DNA of 64,000 nucleotides from CAZWCX01 sp964632945 (GTDB taxonomy: Bacteria > Planctomycetota > MHYJ01 > WSZJ01 > CAZWCX01): assembly GCA_964632945.1 (NCBI GenBank), contig CAZWCX010000006.1:48901-112900 (forward strand). Reading direction: 5' to 3'. The notes below the pieces were generated by a model, which had not been told where the DNA came from, searched no databases, and saw only the letters and a list, made by a program, of their open reading frames with translations. Made by a program: the position numbers and the translations under genes. Below, one piece after another: positions 52,373 to 61,849 of the stretch (positions are counted from its first letter, which is position 1; each line of letters starts with the position of its first letter).

Positions 52373-53703
52373 CGTCCCGCGGGCTCGAGGGCGCCTGCCG
52401 GCGCCGGCTCGGTCGTCGCCGCGTCGGCGCGGACGGGGAGCTCCGGCGTCGCCGCCGCGTGTTCCTCGGCGGGAGGCGCCGGGGCCGGCGCCGAGGCGTC
52501 GAACAGTTCGCGCAGGTCGTACTCCGTGTAGGGACACTCGCTCGACGGAGTGTTGCCGATTGCGTTCGACACCCAAAGCTTGCCGAGCGTGGGGGCTACG
52601 AGCGTCGTGTGGATGGCCGATTTCATCGCCACCGGGCGGCGCATGAGCGCCAGGCCGCGCGGGCCGTCGAACTTGCCGTAGTCGAGAATCGTGCGGGCCG
52701 CGAGCAGACGGAACCGGTCATCGGCCGACATCAGCACGCAGTCCTTCAGCCCCACCGGCACCGGCAGGTCGGGATGGACTTCGCCCGGGGACAGGGTGAT
52801 GAATCGCTCGGGCGTGCACGACAGCCCCCGTGCGTCCGGGATCTTGGCGTCCGCGATCACGTAGTAATACTCGCAGGTGCGCGGGGTGTCGCGGAAGATT
52901 CCCACCGCCTCTTCGAGGGTGTCGGCCTCTTCCAGGCCTTTGCGCATGAGGAAGGCCATGGGCATGCCGTCCCACAGGCCGGTGCCGCCGCCGCCCATCT
53001 CGCCGAAGGAGATCTGGCGGTCGTTGACGCCCGTGACCGAGCCCAGGAATCCGGCGTATCCGACGTTGACGAACGCGTGCTTCCCGTCGGGCTTCGCCAC
53101 GATGAGGACGGCGAACTGGTGGTAGCCGATCTCCATTGCGTAGTCGAGGATGCGACCGTGGTAGAGGGCGCCGTCCTGCGTCGCCTTCCCCCACAGGGCG
53201 AAGCCGCTGCAATGGAAGAGTTCGGGGATCATGTTGGTGACCTTGACCACGTCCAGCGGCACGCCCGAGCCGTCGGCCAGGCCCTTCATCTCTTCGAGGA
53301 TGTCGGCGGGGATGTGCGGAAGGCAGCGCTTGTACGCTTCCTGAAGCTTCGGCAGCGGCGCGTTCTCCGGATTGCGCGCGGCTTCGAACGTCGCCATCGC
53401 CTGAACCCGCTGGACCAGTCCGCGCACCTTGTCGCGCAGCAACCGGCCGTGCTGGAATCCCATTTCGTATGGGGTGCCGGCGAGGTGGAGCACGAGGTTG
53501 CCGTTGCGGCGTTCGAGCCAACCCTTGCCCTCCACGCCCACGACTTCGACCTTCGCGTTGGGGCCGGTCCCCGGCTGGATCTCGCACGCTGCGGGCGGCG
53601 CCGGGTCGCCGGCGGAGAGGGGAGCGATCCAGAGGCAGAGGATCGTCGCCAGCGCGAGGAGCGCGCGACCGATCTTCCTCGGGGCAGGACGGGGATACGA
53701 CAT
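52369..53703 (-). CDS. C45-type acyl-coenzyme A:6-aminopenicillanic acid acyltransferase-like protein
   Basis: 444 aa, ATG 53701-53703 with AGGAGG upstream. Signal peptide 1-31 or a membrane anchor (TILCLWIAPLSAGD). The family motif FHCSGFALWG with catalytic Cys165, followed by TQDGALYHGRILDY, is that of the AAT/C45 Ntn-hydrolases, which autocleave before Cys and cleave amide bonds. The Cys lies well inside the chain, so maturation would remove about 160 residues. Natural substrate unknown. The stop overlaps that of the RING-finger gene. Confidence 0.75.
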   Translation of the reverse strand: MSYPRPAPRKIGRALLALATILCLWIAPLSAGDPAPPAACEIQPGTGPNAKVEVVGVEGKGWLERRNGNLVLHLAGTPYEMGFQHGRLLRDKVRGLVQRVQAMATFEAARNPENAPLPKLQEAYKRCLPHIPADILEEMKGLADGSGVPLDVVKVTNMIPELFHCSGFALWGKATQDGALYHGRILDYAMEIGYHQFAVLIVAKPDGKHAFVNVGYAGFLGSVTGVNDRQISFGEMGGGGTGLWDGMPMAFLMRKGLEEADTLEEAVGIFRDTPRTCEYYYVIADAKIPDARGLSCTPERFITLSPGEVHPDLPVPVGLKDCVLMSADDRFRLLAARTILDYGKFDGPRGLALMRRPVAMKSAIHTTLVAPTLGKLWVSNAIGNTPSSECPYTEYDLRELFDASAPAPAPPAEEHAAATPELPVRADAATTEPAPAGALEPAGR

Positions 53704-53729
53704 CGACTTCCTCCTGGTTGGGTCCGCGT

Positions 53730-54404
53730 TCACTTCACGCCCAAGTCTTCGGCCTTCAGAATGAAAATGGCGCATACGTCGTCGGCGGTCTGCAGGAAGC
53801 GCTTGGGCTTGCGCAGCAGATCCACGACCTTCTTACCGTTCAACCGGGCGTCGTCGCGGGGGGACAACCCTCCCTTGACGGGATTCTTCTTCGGATGGTC
53901 TCCGGCCGCGCCGGAACCCGCCGTCGCGTCGACCCCCGACAGGTTCGAGGCCACCGAGAGGCTCATCCGCGCCGCGTGGTCGGGATCCGCGCTGTTGACC
54001 AGGATCAGGCGGGCGCATCGCATTTCGCCCAGCACCTGTTCCTCGACGACCAGGAATCGGCGTCGCTCCGGCGCCTCCGTCGCAACGGCGCGCAGGATCG
54101 TCTCGCCGGCGCGGAACTCGAGCTCGTCGCCGATCTTGAGCTTCGCGATCTTGCACGGGGTGCCGGACTTGGCGGGGAGGGTCTCCTCCTTGCCCTCCGC
54201 CTTGCGCCGCACGAGGACGGTGGCCGCCGCGAGCGCGTCGTCCGGCAGGAGGTCCTTGAGCGCTTCCGACTGGACGACGACGTCGACCCCCTTGTCGCCG
54301 CGCAAATGGAACTCGAAGGCCGGCGGACCTTCCGGCGGAGTCGCATCCTGGGCGAGGGCCGGGTAGATTCCGCAGATCAGGAGCAGTCCCAGAATCCAGC
54401 GCAT
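53730..54404 (-). CDS. secreted protein of unknown function
   Basis: 224 aa from ATG 54402-54404 (GGAGG 6 nt upstream). Signal peptide 1-18. The rest is a charged, mainly strand and turn protein with no recognised motif; there is one Cys pair (Cys81 and Cys133). It lies 26 nt upstream of the C45-type gene on the same strand, probably co-transcribed. Confidence 0.6.
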   Translation of the reverse strand: MRWILGLLLICGIYPALAQDATPPEGPPAFEFHLRGDKGVDVVVQSEALKDLLPDDALAAATVLVRRKAEGKEETLPAKSGTPCKIAKLKIGDELEFRAGETILRAVATEAPERRRFLVVEEQVLGEMRCARLILVNSADPDHAARMSLSVASNLSGVDATAGSGAAGDHPKKNPVKGGLSPRDDARLNGKKVVDLLRKPKRFLQTADDVCAIFILKAEDLGVK

Positions 54405-54495
54405 CGGGCACCTCCGGGGTGGGTGGGATGGAACGAAAAGCATAGCACCCCCCGGGTGCGGCCGCAAGGGCGGGGCGCGCGCCCGGCGCCTTCTT

Positions 54496-54981
54496 CTACC
54501 CCCCGGGCGGGGACGGGTCCCCGGTCGCCTCCCGGCGCCGTTCCTCCGCCGCCGCCAGCCAGCCGCGCCGGAGTTGATCGGCCGGGATGCTCGACAGGTA
54601 GGGCTTGATGTCGAGGATCGGCGTTCCGTCGAGCATGTCCACGCCGCGCACCCGCAGGCGATTCCCGCGGCGCTCGAGCAGCTCGACGACCGTGAGCCCG
54701 ATCGGATTGGGACGGCGCGGGGAGCGGGTCGCGAACACGCCGTGCGGCCGGTCGTCGCAGGGCGGCGTCCCCGACAGCGACACGCCCGAACTGCGGTGGA
54801 ACACCCACACGACGAACAAGTGGGAGAAGCCCTCGATGTCGCGCAGACCCTCCGCGTACTCCGGCAGGATTTCGAGCTCCCCCTCCTCTTCGTGCCGGGC
54901 GCCGAGTCCCTTGGGCACCTCCCCGGTGTCGGAGAACGGGCTGTGCACGGTTCCGACCGGGCGCATCCGCCATTCTTCCAT
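54496..54981 (-). CDS. trmO: tRNA threonylcarbamoyladenosine methyltransferase
   Basis: 161 aa from ATG 54979-54981 (GGGAGAGGG upstream). TrmO (TsaA) uses SAM to N6-methylate threonylcarbamoyl-adenosine at position 37 of some tRNA(Thr). Diagnostic segments: PVGTVHSPFSDTGEVPKG, LEILPEYAEGL, SPRRPNPIGLTVVELL and LDIKPYL. Length matches the family core. Confidence 0.92.
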   Translation of the reverse strand: MEEWRMRPVGTVHSPFSDTGEVPKGLGARHEEEGELEILPEYAEGLRDIEGFSHLFVVWVFHRSSGVSLSGTPPCDDRPHGVFATRSPRRPNPIGLTVVELLERRGNRLRVRGVDMLDGTPILDIKPYLSSIPADQLRRGWLAAAEERRREATGDPSPPGG

Positions 54982-55028
54982 GATCGTCCCTCTCCCGGCC
55001 TCCGGCCGACGGTTCGGAGTCGCGAATC

Positions 55029-56453
55029 CTACGGAGGCGAGGTCGGCATGATGCGCAGATACTCCTGCTCGCGGCCCGCGTCCACGGGCACGAGCCGCAC
55101 GTCGTCGGTCATCTCGTCGACGCGGATCTGGCGGCGGAACTTGGTGAGCCACTGTCCCTTCTGGAGATGCCCCTTGAGGCGGGAGAGCCCCTTCACTTCG
55201 TCCGCCGGCGCCTCCCGGTTCGGCAGCCAGAGGTGCGAGGACGACCAGAACGCGTTTTGACCTGCGAGCTTCGCCACGCGGCCCTGGCCGGCGGGATACC
55301 GGTTCGGCATCTCCCGGAAAAACCGCTCGGCCCACTCGTTCTTTTCCGCCTGCGCCTTTGCCGCCTCCGCCTGCGTCCAGGCCAGGAACTCCTCCCGGCT
55401 CACCCAGGTGCTCCCCGGCGGCAGGTCGCCGCCGCCGCCTTGCGCGTAGTTCGCCAACGGGTCGTCGAGCACCGACATTTCCGCGTCGGAAAGTTTCCGG
55501 GCCCATTCGAGCTTCGTGGTCACGAAATTCGGGTCCTGCCGGTGTTTCGCCTCGAGCCAGCGGGTGCGTTCTTCCAGTTCGCGCCGGGCGGCGTCGTCGG
55601 CGGAGCAGCCGAGGATGAAGGTGAGAAACATCGGCCGATACGAGTGCATCCAGGAGGCGTCTCCGGGCAGATCCATTTGCGCCGGCGCCTGGACGTAGAA
55701 GAGCGCGTCGGTCGAGTCCTGCACGGAGATGCGGGTGATCCGGAGCGGGTAGATGCACTCCCGGGACTCGAACGTGAATCGCGTGGGGGTGACTTCGCCC
55801 GTGTAGCTCCCGCCCTCGCCGCGTCGCATCTGCTTGGGATCGATCTTCATGACCGTGAAGATCCACTTCTTGGCGATGTAGTGGTCGAGCGTCGCCTCGT
55901 CGCCGGAGTAGTGGTACGAGTTCTCCTTCAGCCACTCGTAGAGCCCCTCGGCGCGCTCCGCGGTGATGATCTTGTAGTCGAGAGAGCCGACCACACCGGC
56001 CTCGAGCACCGCGACCCCGTGTCCCGCGGACTCCGGATCCCCCGCGCCGGCGCCGAGCCTCGCCCCCCCGCGCTTGCGGACCTTCTTGAGCTCCTCGAGG
56101 GTGTCGATCGGCTCCGGCAGCGGCAGCAGAATGGTGTAGATGGCCAGGTCGGTGAAGAAGTCGCGCGGCATCTCGTCGAGCTTGGGCCGGCTCGGTGTCG
56201 GCACGACCATGCCGAAATCGAGGGCATTCCCTTCGAAGCGCGGCTGGACCGTGAACGACTCGATTCCCTCGTCGGGCCGCCATTGAATGAACGCCTTCTG
56301 TCCGGGTTGCAGGATGTCCTTGTCCTTGGCGGCGAAATAGCAACAGGCGGCGTCGACGGGCCCGGACGGATCCCCGGCGACGAGAACGAGCGCGAGCAGG
56401 GGGACGAGGGCGAGGGCGCGGCCGGCGCGGGAGCGCGGGGTCGGGGTGGGCAT
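55029..56453 (-). CDS. DUF2330 secreted protein
   Basis: 474 aa, start ATG 56451-56453 (GGAGTACCCTG). Signal peptide to about residue 35, giving a mature start near ACCYFAAKDKDILQPGQKA, the characteristic DUF2330 opening. The family is restricted to a few lineages (myxobacteria, planctomycetes and others) and is probably a surface protein; function unknown. Upstream of trmO by 47 nt. Confidence 0.85.
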   Translation of the reverse strand: MPTPTPRSRAGRALALVPLLALVLVAGDPSGPVDAACCYFAAKDKDILQPGQKAFIQWRPDEGIESFTVQPRFEGNALDFGMVVPTPSRPKLDEMPRDFFTDLAIYTILLPLPEPIDTLEELKKVRKRGGARLGAGAGDPESAGHGVAVLEAGVVGSLDYKIITAERAEGLYEWLKENSYHYSGDEATLDHYIAKKWIFTVMKIDPKQMRRGEGGSYTGEVTPTRFTFESRECIYPLRITRISVQDSTDALFYVQAPAQMDLPGDASWMHSYRPMFLTFILGCSADDAARRELEERTRWLEAKHRQDPNFVTTKLEWARKLSDAEMSVLDDPLANYAQGGGGDLPPGSTWVSREEFLAWTQAEAAKAQAEKNEWAERFFREMPNRYPAGQGRVAKLAGQNAFWSSSHLWLPNREAPADEVKGLSRLKGHLQKGQWLTKFRRQIRVDEMTDDVRLVPVDAGREQEYLRIMPTSPP

Positions 56454-56614
56454 CAGGGTACTCCTTGATGGACTCCGGTCCGGTCAGCCTACGTCTCCGC
56501 AGTCTGGAAAATCGAGGAGAATCTGCGCCTGTGCGGCACCCCGGGCGGAGGCGGGGGCGGCGCGTCGCGGGGCGATCGCCGGCGCGGAGTCGGCGGTGGA
56601 GTGTGCCGTCCGCG

Positions 56615-57382
56615 TCACGCCAGCGCGGCGAGGGCGGCGGGGACGTCCGCGAGCTGCGTCACCCGCGCGTCCGGCACGATGGTCCGACCGTGCGGAACCG
56701 GGTGGGCGACCGCGGTCCCCTTGACCGGGGGAACGAAGTGGATCGCGCGCATCCCGACCGACTGGGCGCCGTGAACGTCGACGTAGAGGTCGTCGCCGAC
56801 GAACACCGCGTCCGCGAAGGGAACGCCGAGCGCCGCCCGCACCTTCTCGAAGATGGAAGGGCGGGGCTTGCACTGGCCATGTTCGTTGGAAAAGACCATG
56901 ACGTCGATCCAACGGGCGAGATCGTGGCGCTCGAGGATCCGCCGGAGGACCGTCCCCGGAGTGCGGCCGGTGTTGCATACGAGGCCGGTCGGCAGTCCAC
57001 GCCCCTTCAGCCCGCGCAGCAGGTCCGGCGCCCCCGGAACGACCGAGGGGGGGATCTCCAGTGCGGCGCCCGCGTAGGCCTCCTCGATCTCGGCGAGGGT
57101 GGCTTCGTCCCCTGCGCGCGGCGCCGCCTGGAGCAGCTCGAGGAGATGCACGACCTGCGTGCGAGTCGGGATGTCGCGGTCGCCCGACCAGTAGAGTTCC
57201 TGGCAGCGCCGCCAGACGTCGCGGTGGGCGGTTTCGATGGCCGCACGATCCCGGGGAATCCCTCGGCGCTCCAGACAGTCCGCCAGCCGTTCGATGCGCA
57301 GGTCGGACTGTCGCTGCGTCCGCTCGGGCGGATTGGTGACGAGAGTCTCCCAGAAGTCGAAGACGACGGCACGCAGCGGCAT
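56615..57382 (-). CDS. HAD-superfamily hydrolase
   Basis: 255 aa. Motif I VFDFWETLV has nucleophile Asp9 but Trp and Glu at the next positions, so the second Asp of DxD is missing. Motif II is VCNTGRTPG, motif III the Lys in CKPRPSIFEKV, and motif IV VFVGDDLYVDVHGA. Cap helices at 20-95. Probable phosphatase; it differs from the 8.2-kb HAD protein in the cap. Confidence 0.75.
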   Translation of the reverse strand: MPLRAVVFDFWETLVTNPPERTQRQSDLRIERLADCLERRGIPRDRAAIETAHRDVWRRCQELYWSGDRDIPTRTQVVHLLELLQAAPRAGDEATLAEIEEAYAGAALEIPPSVVPGAPDLLRGLKGRGLPTGLVCNTGRTPGTVLRRILERHDLARWIDVMVFSNEHGQCKPRPSIFEKVRAALGVPFADAVFVGDDLYVDVHGAQSVGMRAIHFVPPVKGTAVAHPVPHGRTIVPDARVTQLADVPAALAALA

Positions 57383-57631
57383 GGCTCGAGCGTACGACGA
57401 GGGCGACCGCGAGTCAACGGAAGCCGGCGGGCCGGAACGGAACGCCCCGCACCATCCGCGATGCCGGACGATCGCGCGGGTTTCCGGCGCCGGGCCGACT
57501 TCGGCCTTCCGGGGGAGCGGCTTCGACCCCTGGTCCTGGTGGAGGGCCCGCAGCGCGCCCCGGCAAGGCGTCCCGGGCGGCGCCGTTCCGCCGGGGCGAG
57601 CGGCAGGGGAATGGGCCCTGCAGAACCCGAA

Positions 57632-59458
57632 TCAGGGGGTCGGAGGCGGGGTCCGTGGACGCCGCCGGGCGGTCTCGAGGGCGGCCGCGGCGGCCACAGC
57701 GATCATCCCGAGGCCGAGCGGCAGGCGCCAGCGTTCCCGCGGCGGGGCGAGATCGGCCCCGGCGTCGGCCTCCGGCCACCGGGTCAGATCGGCTCCGTGG
57801 GCGCCGTCGAGGGTTTCCTCCCGCGAGACCAGATTGACGGCGATCGTCCAGGGTGGGGCGCCGGGCGCGGCCATCGGAAAGCAACCCGCCTCTGCCGCCC
57901 GAGGCGCGTGGGCGGGTGCGCCGTCCGACGATCGTTCGCCGCGGGGATGCGGCAGCGAATCACCCGGGCGGAACCAGGCCACGCCGTCCCGCGCTTCCCC
58001 GTGGGAGGTGTCCCACTCCCGAGCGAGCTGGGCGAAGAAGACGGGAAAGCCCGGCAGTTGCGCCCAGTCGCTGTCGCCGGTCTCCCCGCGCCAGGCGGTG
58101 TCGAAGGCGATCACCAGGAGCGGGTGGGGGCGGCCTCCCACGGGGGCGATCAGGGGCGCCCCGCCGTCGGCCTCGAGCAGCGTCTCGGCGGCGACCCCCG
58201 GGGAAAAGCGGATCCGGCGGGCGCGCAAGATTCGCGCGACGTCCAGGTTCGCATGCCGCACCCAGGCGTGGCCTGCGCCGGATAGGCGGCGCGCGCGAAT
58301 CTCGAAGCCCTCGTCATCCCGCGCGAACACCCCGGGGAGCCCCCGGTCCGGATTCAGGAAGACGGCGGGGCCGGCGGGGGCGCGTTCGGGGACGGCGCGC
58401 GAAAAAAAGAATATACCCCGCGCGTCGGCCGGCAGGTCCTCGACCCGGTCCAGCCGGCGCACGCGGCCGGGGAAGACCGCGTCGAGAGCGCGATCGAGTT
58501 CGCGGTTGTCCGGCCCGACCCGCCACACCGGGTCCGCCGGCGGAGGCAGCGCGAGACGCACGGTGTCGTCGGCGGCCAGTGCGTCGCCGGACGTCAGGCC
58601 GATCTCGAGGCAGCCGCCCGGGGCGAGCGCGGCGGCCGCGGCCGGCCAGGGGAAAACCAGGATCCGTTCGACCTCGCCGCCCGCCTCGAGCCGGAGCGGG
58701 ACATTGGGCGCGCCCGGCGCTCGCAGGACCGCGTCCCGGGCGGAGCGCCCGGCGTTGAGGATACGCACCAGCACTTCGAGCCGCCCGCCGTTCCCGTCCT
58801 CCCGACGCTCCGCCGCGAGGGCGACGAGGCCCGCGTTCTCCGCCGGTTCGCCGCGGGCGATCCAGCCGGGCGCGTTCTCGTCGGGCTCCGGGGTTCGGTC
58901 GGTCGCGACCACCGGTCCGCGCCCGCCCACCGCGCGCGCGAGCGTCCAGGCCGCGGCCACGCCGTCCGCCCGGCGTTCCTCCCGCGCCCGCGGTTCGGTC
59001 CGCGCCAGAAACGTCAGGGCCTCCCGCGGGCCGACCGGTCCGAGTCGCTCTCCGGCGCCGGTCAGGAGGTGGAAGCGCTCGCCCGCGGGGCGGGAGCCGA
59101 TCCATTCCCCGAGCGCCGCCCGCACCCGATCCCAGCGCCGTTCGCCGCCGGCGTCCCGCGCCGCCAGGCTGGCCGACCGGTCCACGTACACGACCCACGG
59201 CCGCGCGCCCGCGTCCCCGGAGCGCCAGGCCGGCCCGGCCAGCGCCATGACGACGAAGGCCATTCCCGCCAATTCGAGCGCCACGATCCAGTCGGTGCGT
59301 CGCTCCCACGCGCGCGCCCGGTCTTCCCGTCCCGCCGGCACCGCGGCCCAGAGCAGGAGGCTGGAGACCGGACGCCGGCGCGGCTGCGTCTCCCGCCGCC
59401 GCAGCCACCAGTAGATCGGCAGCGCCAGCAGCGCCAGCAGGTAGCCGGGCGAGATCAT
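57632..59458 (-). CDS. BatA-like VWA membrane protein
   Basis: 608 aa. N-terminal helix (residues 5-18) followed by a second (56-76), then the VWA domain with MIDAS Asp-x-Ser-x-Ser in VVYVDRSASLAARD. Residues 200-590 are a less conserved periplasmic region, and a C-terminal helix near 580-595. These Bat-like proteins accompany DUF58 and a MoxR ATPase in other bacteria; here DUF58 is directly upstream (ATGA overlap) but no MoxR gene is seen. Confidence 0.8.
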   Translation of the reverse strand: MISPGYLLALLALPIYWWLRRRETQPRRRPVSSLLLWAAVPAGREDRARAWERRTDWIVALELAGMAFVVMALAGPAWRSGDAGARPWVVYVDRSASLAARDAGGERRWDRVRAALGEWIGSRPAGERFHLLTGAGERLGPVGPREALTFLARTEPRAREERRADGVAAAWTLARAVGGRGPVVATDRTPEPDENAPGWIARGEPAENAGLVALAAERREDGNGGRLEVLVRILNAGRSARDAVLRAPGAPNVPLRLEAGGEVERILVFPWPAAAAALAPGGCLEIGLTSGDALAADDTVRLALPPPADPVWRVGPDNRELDRALDAVFPGRVRRLDRVEDLPADARGIFFFSRAVPERAPAGPAVFLNPDRGLPGVFARDDEGFEIRARRLSGAGHAWVRHANLDVARILRARRIRFSPGVAAETLLEADGGAPLIAPVGGRPHPLLVIAFDTAWRGETGDSDWAQLPGFPVFFAQLAREWDTSHGEARDGVAWFRPGDSLPHPRGERSSDGAPAHAPRAAEAGCFPMAAPGAPPWTIAVNLVSREETLDGAHGADLTRWPEADAGADLAPPRERWRLPLGLGMIAVAAAAALETARRRPRTPPPTP

Positions 59459-60348
59459 CGCGACACCAGCAATTCGCCCGGACCGGTGAGGCGCCGCAGC
59501 GCCTCATCCACGCCGAGAGCCGCGGGAACCAGCCGATAGTAGAACCCCTGCCGCAAGGCGCGGCCGCGCCAATCCTCCAGGCGACGGCTCAGCGCTTCCC
59601 GGTAGGCGTCGATCGTCCCCTCGTCCAGGACGCGTTCGCTCGTCTCACCCGTCTCTGCGTCGACGAGCACCACCGGCCCGCCGTCGTGGGGATGCAGGTC
59701 GTCGGCGGACAGGGTGTGCAGGAGATGGACCGCATGCCCGCGCTCCGCCAGCGTCGCCGGAATCGCCGCCGGATCCTGCGGATCGAGCAGGTCGGATACC
59801 AGGACCACGAAGGAGCGCCCCCGGTCGTCCGCGAGAAACCGCTCCACCCCGGCCGCCAGCGCGGTGCGTCCGCCGGGTCTTCGCCGGGAGAGGAAGTCGA
59901 GCAGCCCCGGGAACGCCGCCTCTCGGGTGGCCGCCTGCGTCGTTTCGCATCCCGACTCCCGCAGCAGCCCGACGCGCACCGTGTACCCCTCGCACAGGCC
60001 TGCATAGGCGAGCGCGATCGTCAGCCCGGCGCCGAGGCGATACTTGGCGGCGTCCGGCGTCGCCATCGATTCGCTTGCATCGAGCAGCAAGGCCAGGCGG
60101 ACTTCCTGCTCCTTGAGGAACGTGCGCACCCACAGGCGGTCGCTGCGGGCGTAGAGGTTCCAATCGACCGTGCGCAGGTCGTCGCCGGGACTGTAGGGGC
60201 GGAAGTCGGCGAATTCGATGGTGCCGCCGACCGTGGGGCCGAGCCGCCGTCCCGATCCGCCGGCGAACGAGCGCGCCGTATTGAGCATCAGGCGTCGCCA
60301 TTGCGCGAGCCGTTGCGCGGTCGGGCGCGGAATCAGAGGCGGGGCCAT
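59455..60348 (-). CDS. DUF58 domain protein
   Basis: 297 aa from ATG 60346-60348 (GAGG 10 nt upstream); GTG 60372 is an alternative without a Shine-Dalgarno. The DUF58 motif DFRPYSPGDDLRTVDWNLYAR is intact, followed by a VWA-like region with DASESM. The stop overlaps the BatA-like start (ATGA), so the two are co-translated. Confidence 0.9.
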   Translation of the reverse strand: MAPPLIPRPTAQRLAQWRRLMLNTARSFAGGSGRRLGPTVGGTIEFADFRPYSPGDDLRTVDWNLYARSDRLWVRTFLKEQEVRLALLLDASESMATPDAAKYRLGAGLTIALAYAGLCEGYTVRVGLLRESGCETTQAATREAAFPGLLDFLSRRRPGGRTALAAGVERFLADDRGRSFVVLVSDLLDPQDPAAIPATLAERGHAVHLLHTLSADDLHPHDGGPVVLVDAETGETSERVLDEGTIDAYREALSRRLEDWRGRALRQGFYYRLVPAALGVDEALRRLTGPGELLVSR

Positions 60349-60579
60349 CGACGAAAGGACCTCGGTTCGCACCGTCGCGGAGATACGAAGAACCCGGTAA
60401 ACCGTACATTGGGAAATGTCGGGAGGCCTTCGGTTCTCCGGTGAACGGAGATCCTCCGCAACCCCCTGAACGATTCCCCCTCGGTAGTGTTGCTGGTTCT
60501 CGTGACTCGTGACGTTTCGCGTGCGAACCGAGGTTCATCCGTCATTATGGGACGGCGCTCCCCGGCATGCAAGGGGAAT

Positions 60580-60606
60580 GCACGGTCCCGCCGATCGGGA
60601 CCGTGC
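60580..60606 (-). terminator. hairpin downstream of sppA
   Basis: Perfect 10-bp inverted repeat GCACGGTCCC/GGGACCGTGC with a 7-nt loop, 18 nt after the sppA stop. It is not followed by a T-run on the minus strand, so it may be a bidirectional or Rho-independent-like stop, or an mRNA-stabilising stem. Confidence 0.6.
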
Positions 60607-60624
60607 CTCCACCGGCGACGTCGA

Positions 60625-61773
60625 TCAACGTCCATTCCACAGGTAGAGGAGCCGCGGCGCGTCGAAGCGGACCGCGCCCTCGATTTCCTGCCGAAGCGTG
60701 GTGCGCGGCGCGAGTGCCTGCGATCCGCTCAAGAGGTCCGCGAGCGTCGGCGGCGAGCGGTACTCGATCACCTGCGCCTCGTTGATCGTGGCGAGGGAGC
60801 GGATCTTGGCGATGGCGTCGTCGTAGTAGCCGACCTGGTCGACGAGGCCGAATTCCTTGGCCTGGTTGGCCGAGTACACGCGGCCGTCCGCGAGTTCGGC
60901 GATCCGCTCCCGGGTCAGATCGCCCCGGCCGACGCGTCCCTCCGCGATCACGTCGACGAAGCGGGTGTGCATCTCCATCACCAGGGCTTCGAGAATTTGC
61001 AATTCCTCGTCCGCGGGCGGAGAGAACCGCGAGAGCAGGTTTTTCATCTTGCCGGACTTGATCACGACCTCGGTGACGCCGGCCTCCTTGGCGAGACCGG
61101 CCACGTTGAGGTAGCTCATGATGACCCCGATGCTGCCCGTGGTGCAGGTGGGGCTGCAGACGATCCAGTCGGCGCCGGCGGACACGTACACGCCGCCGGA
61201 GGCGGCCATGTCGCCGTACAGCGCCACCACCGGCACGTTGCGGCCGTCCTTCTTGAGGTCGTCGCGGAACTTCTTCAGCTCGTGGACGATGAATTCGCAC
61301 TCGGTCACGGATCCGCCGGGACTGTCGACGTCGAGGAGGATCCCCTTCACGGCGGGATCTTTGCGCGCCTGCTTCAGGAATTCCCGCACCGACTCCCAGT
61401 CGACCGCGCCGCCGCCGAGAAACGAGGGCGCCTTGCCCATGATCGCCCCGTGAACCTGGATGCGCAGGATCTTGTCGCGCGCGGTCACCGGACCGTCGAC
61501 CAGGAATTCGCGGTACGTGCCGCTGCCGGCGGCGAGCCCGCCCCCGACCAGGCTGGTGAGCGCCGCCATCGCGCCGAAGGCGAGACAGCCGAGCAGCAGG
61601 GCGAGACCGACGGCGGCGATGCACCCCGCGCGCGCGGGACTGCGCTGGGGGGGATATCCCGGCGGGTAGCCCGGCGGATAGCCGTAGGGAGTCCCGGCGC
61701 CGGGGGTCACGCCCGGCGGCGGTGCGGACGACGGGGACGGAGACGGATTCGACGCCGAGGGTTCCACGGACAT
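60625..61773 (-). CDS. sppA: signal peptide peptidase SppA
   Basis: 382 aa. N-terminal Pro/Gly-rich cytoplasmic segment (1-46) containing three GYPP repeats, transmembrane helix (48-72), then a ClpP/crotonase-fold protease domain: DVDSPGGS, catalytic Ser192 in GDMAASGGVYVSAG and a Lys near 239-242 in VIKSGKMKN, the Ser-Lys dyad of SppA. It degrades leftover signal peptides in the membrane. The Pro-rich extension is not in the short E. coli-type or Bacillus SppA. Confidence 0.88.
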   Translation of the reverse strand: MSVEPSASNPSPSPSSAPPPGVTPGAGTPYGYPPGYPPGYPPQRSPARAGCIAAVGLALLLGCLAFGAMAALTSLVGGGLAAGSGTYREFLVDGPVTARDKILRIQVHGAIMGKAPSFLGGGAVDWESVREFLKQARKDPAVKGILLDVDSPGGSVTECEFIVHELKKFRDDLKKDGRNVPVVALYGDMAASGGVYVSAGADWIVCSPTCTTGSIGVIMSYLNVAGLAKEAGVTEVVIKSGKMKNLLSRFSPPADEELQILEALVMEMHTRFVDVIAEGRVGRGDLTRERIAELADGRVYSANQAKEFGLVDQVGYYDDAIAKIRSLATINEAQVIEYRSPPTLADLLSGSQALAPRTTLRQEIEGAVRFDAPRLLYLWNGR

Positions 61774-61849
61774 GAGGGGTCCCTCCAGGACGGGCGGGAA
61801 GTCATTCCGGCGCGCCGGGGGCGCCCGGTCCGGTCCCGCGCGACTTCGA

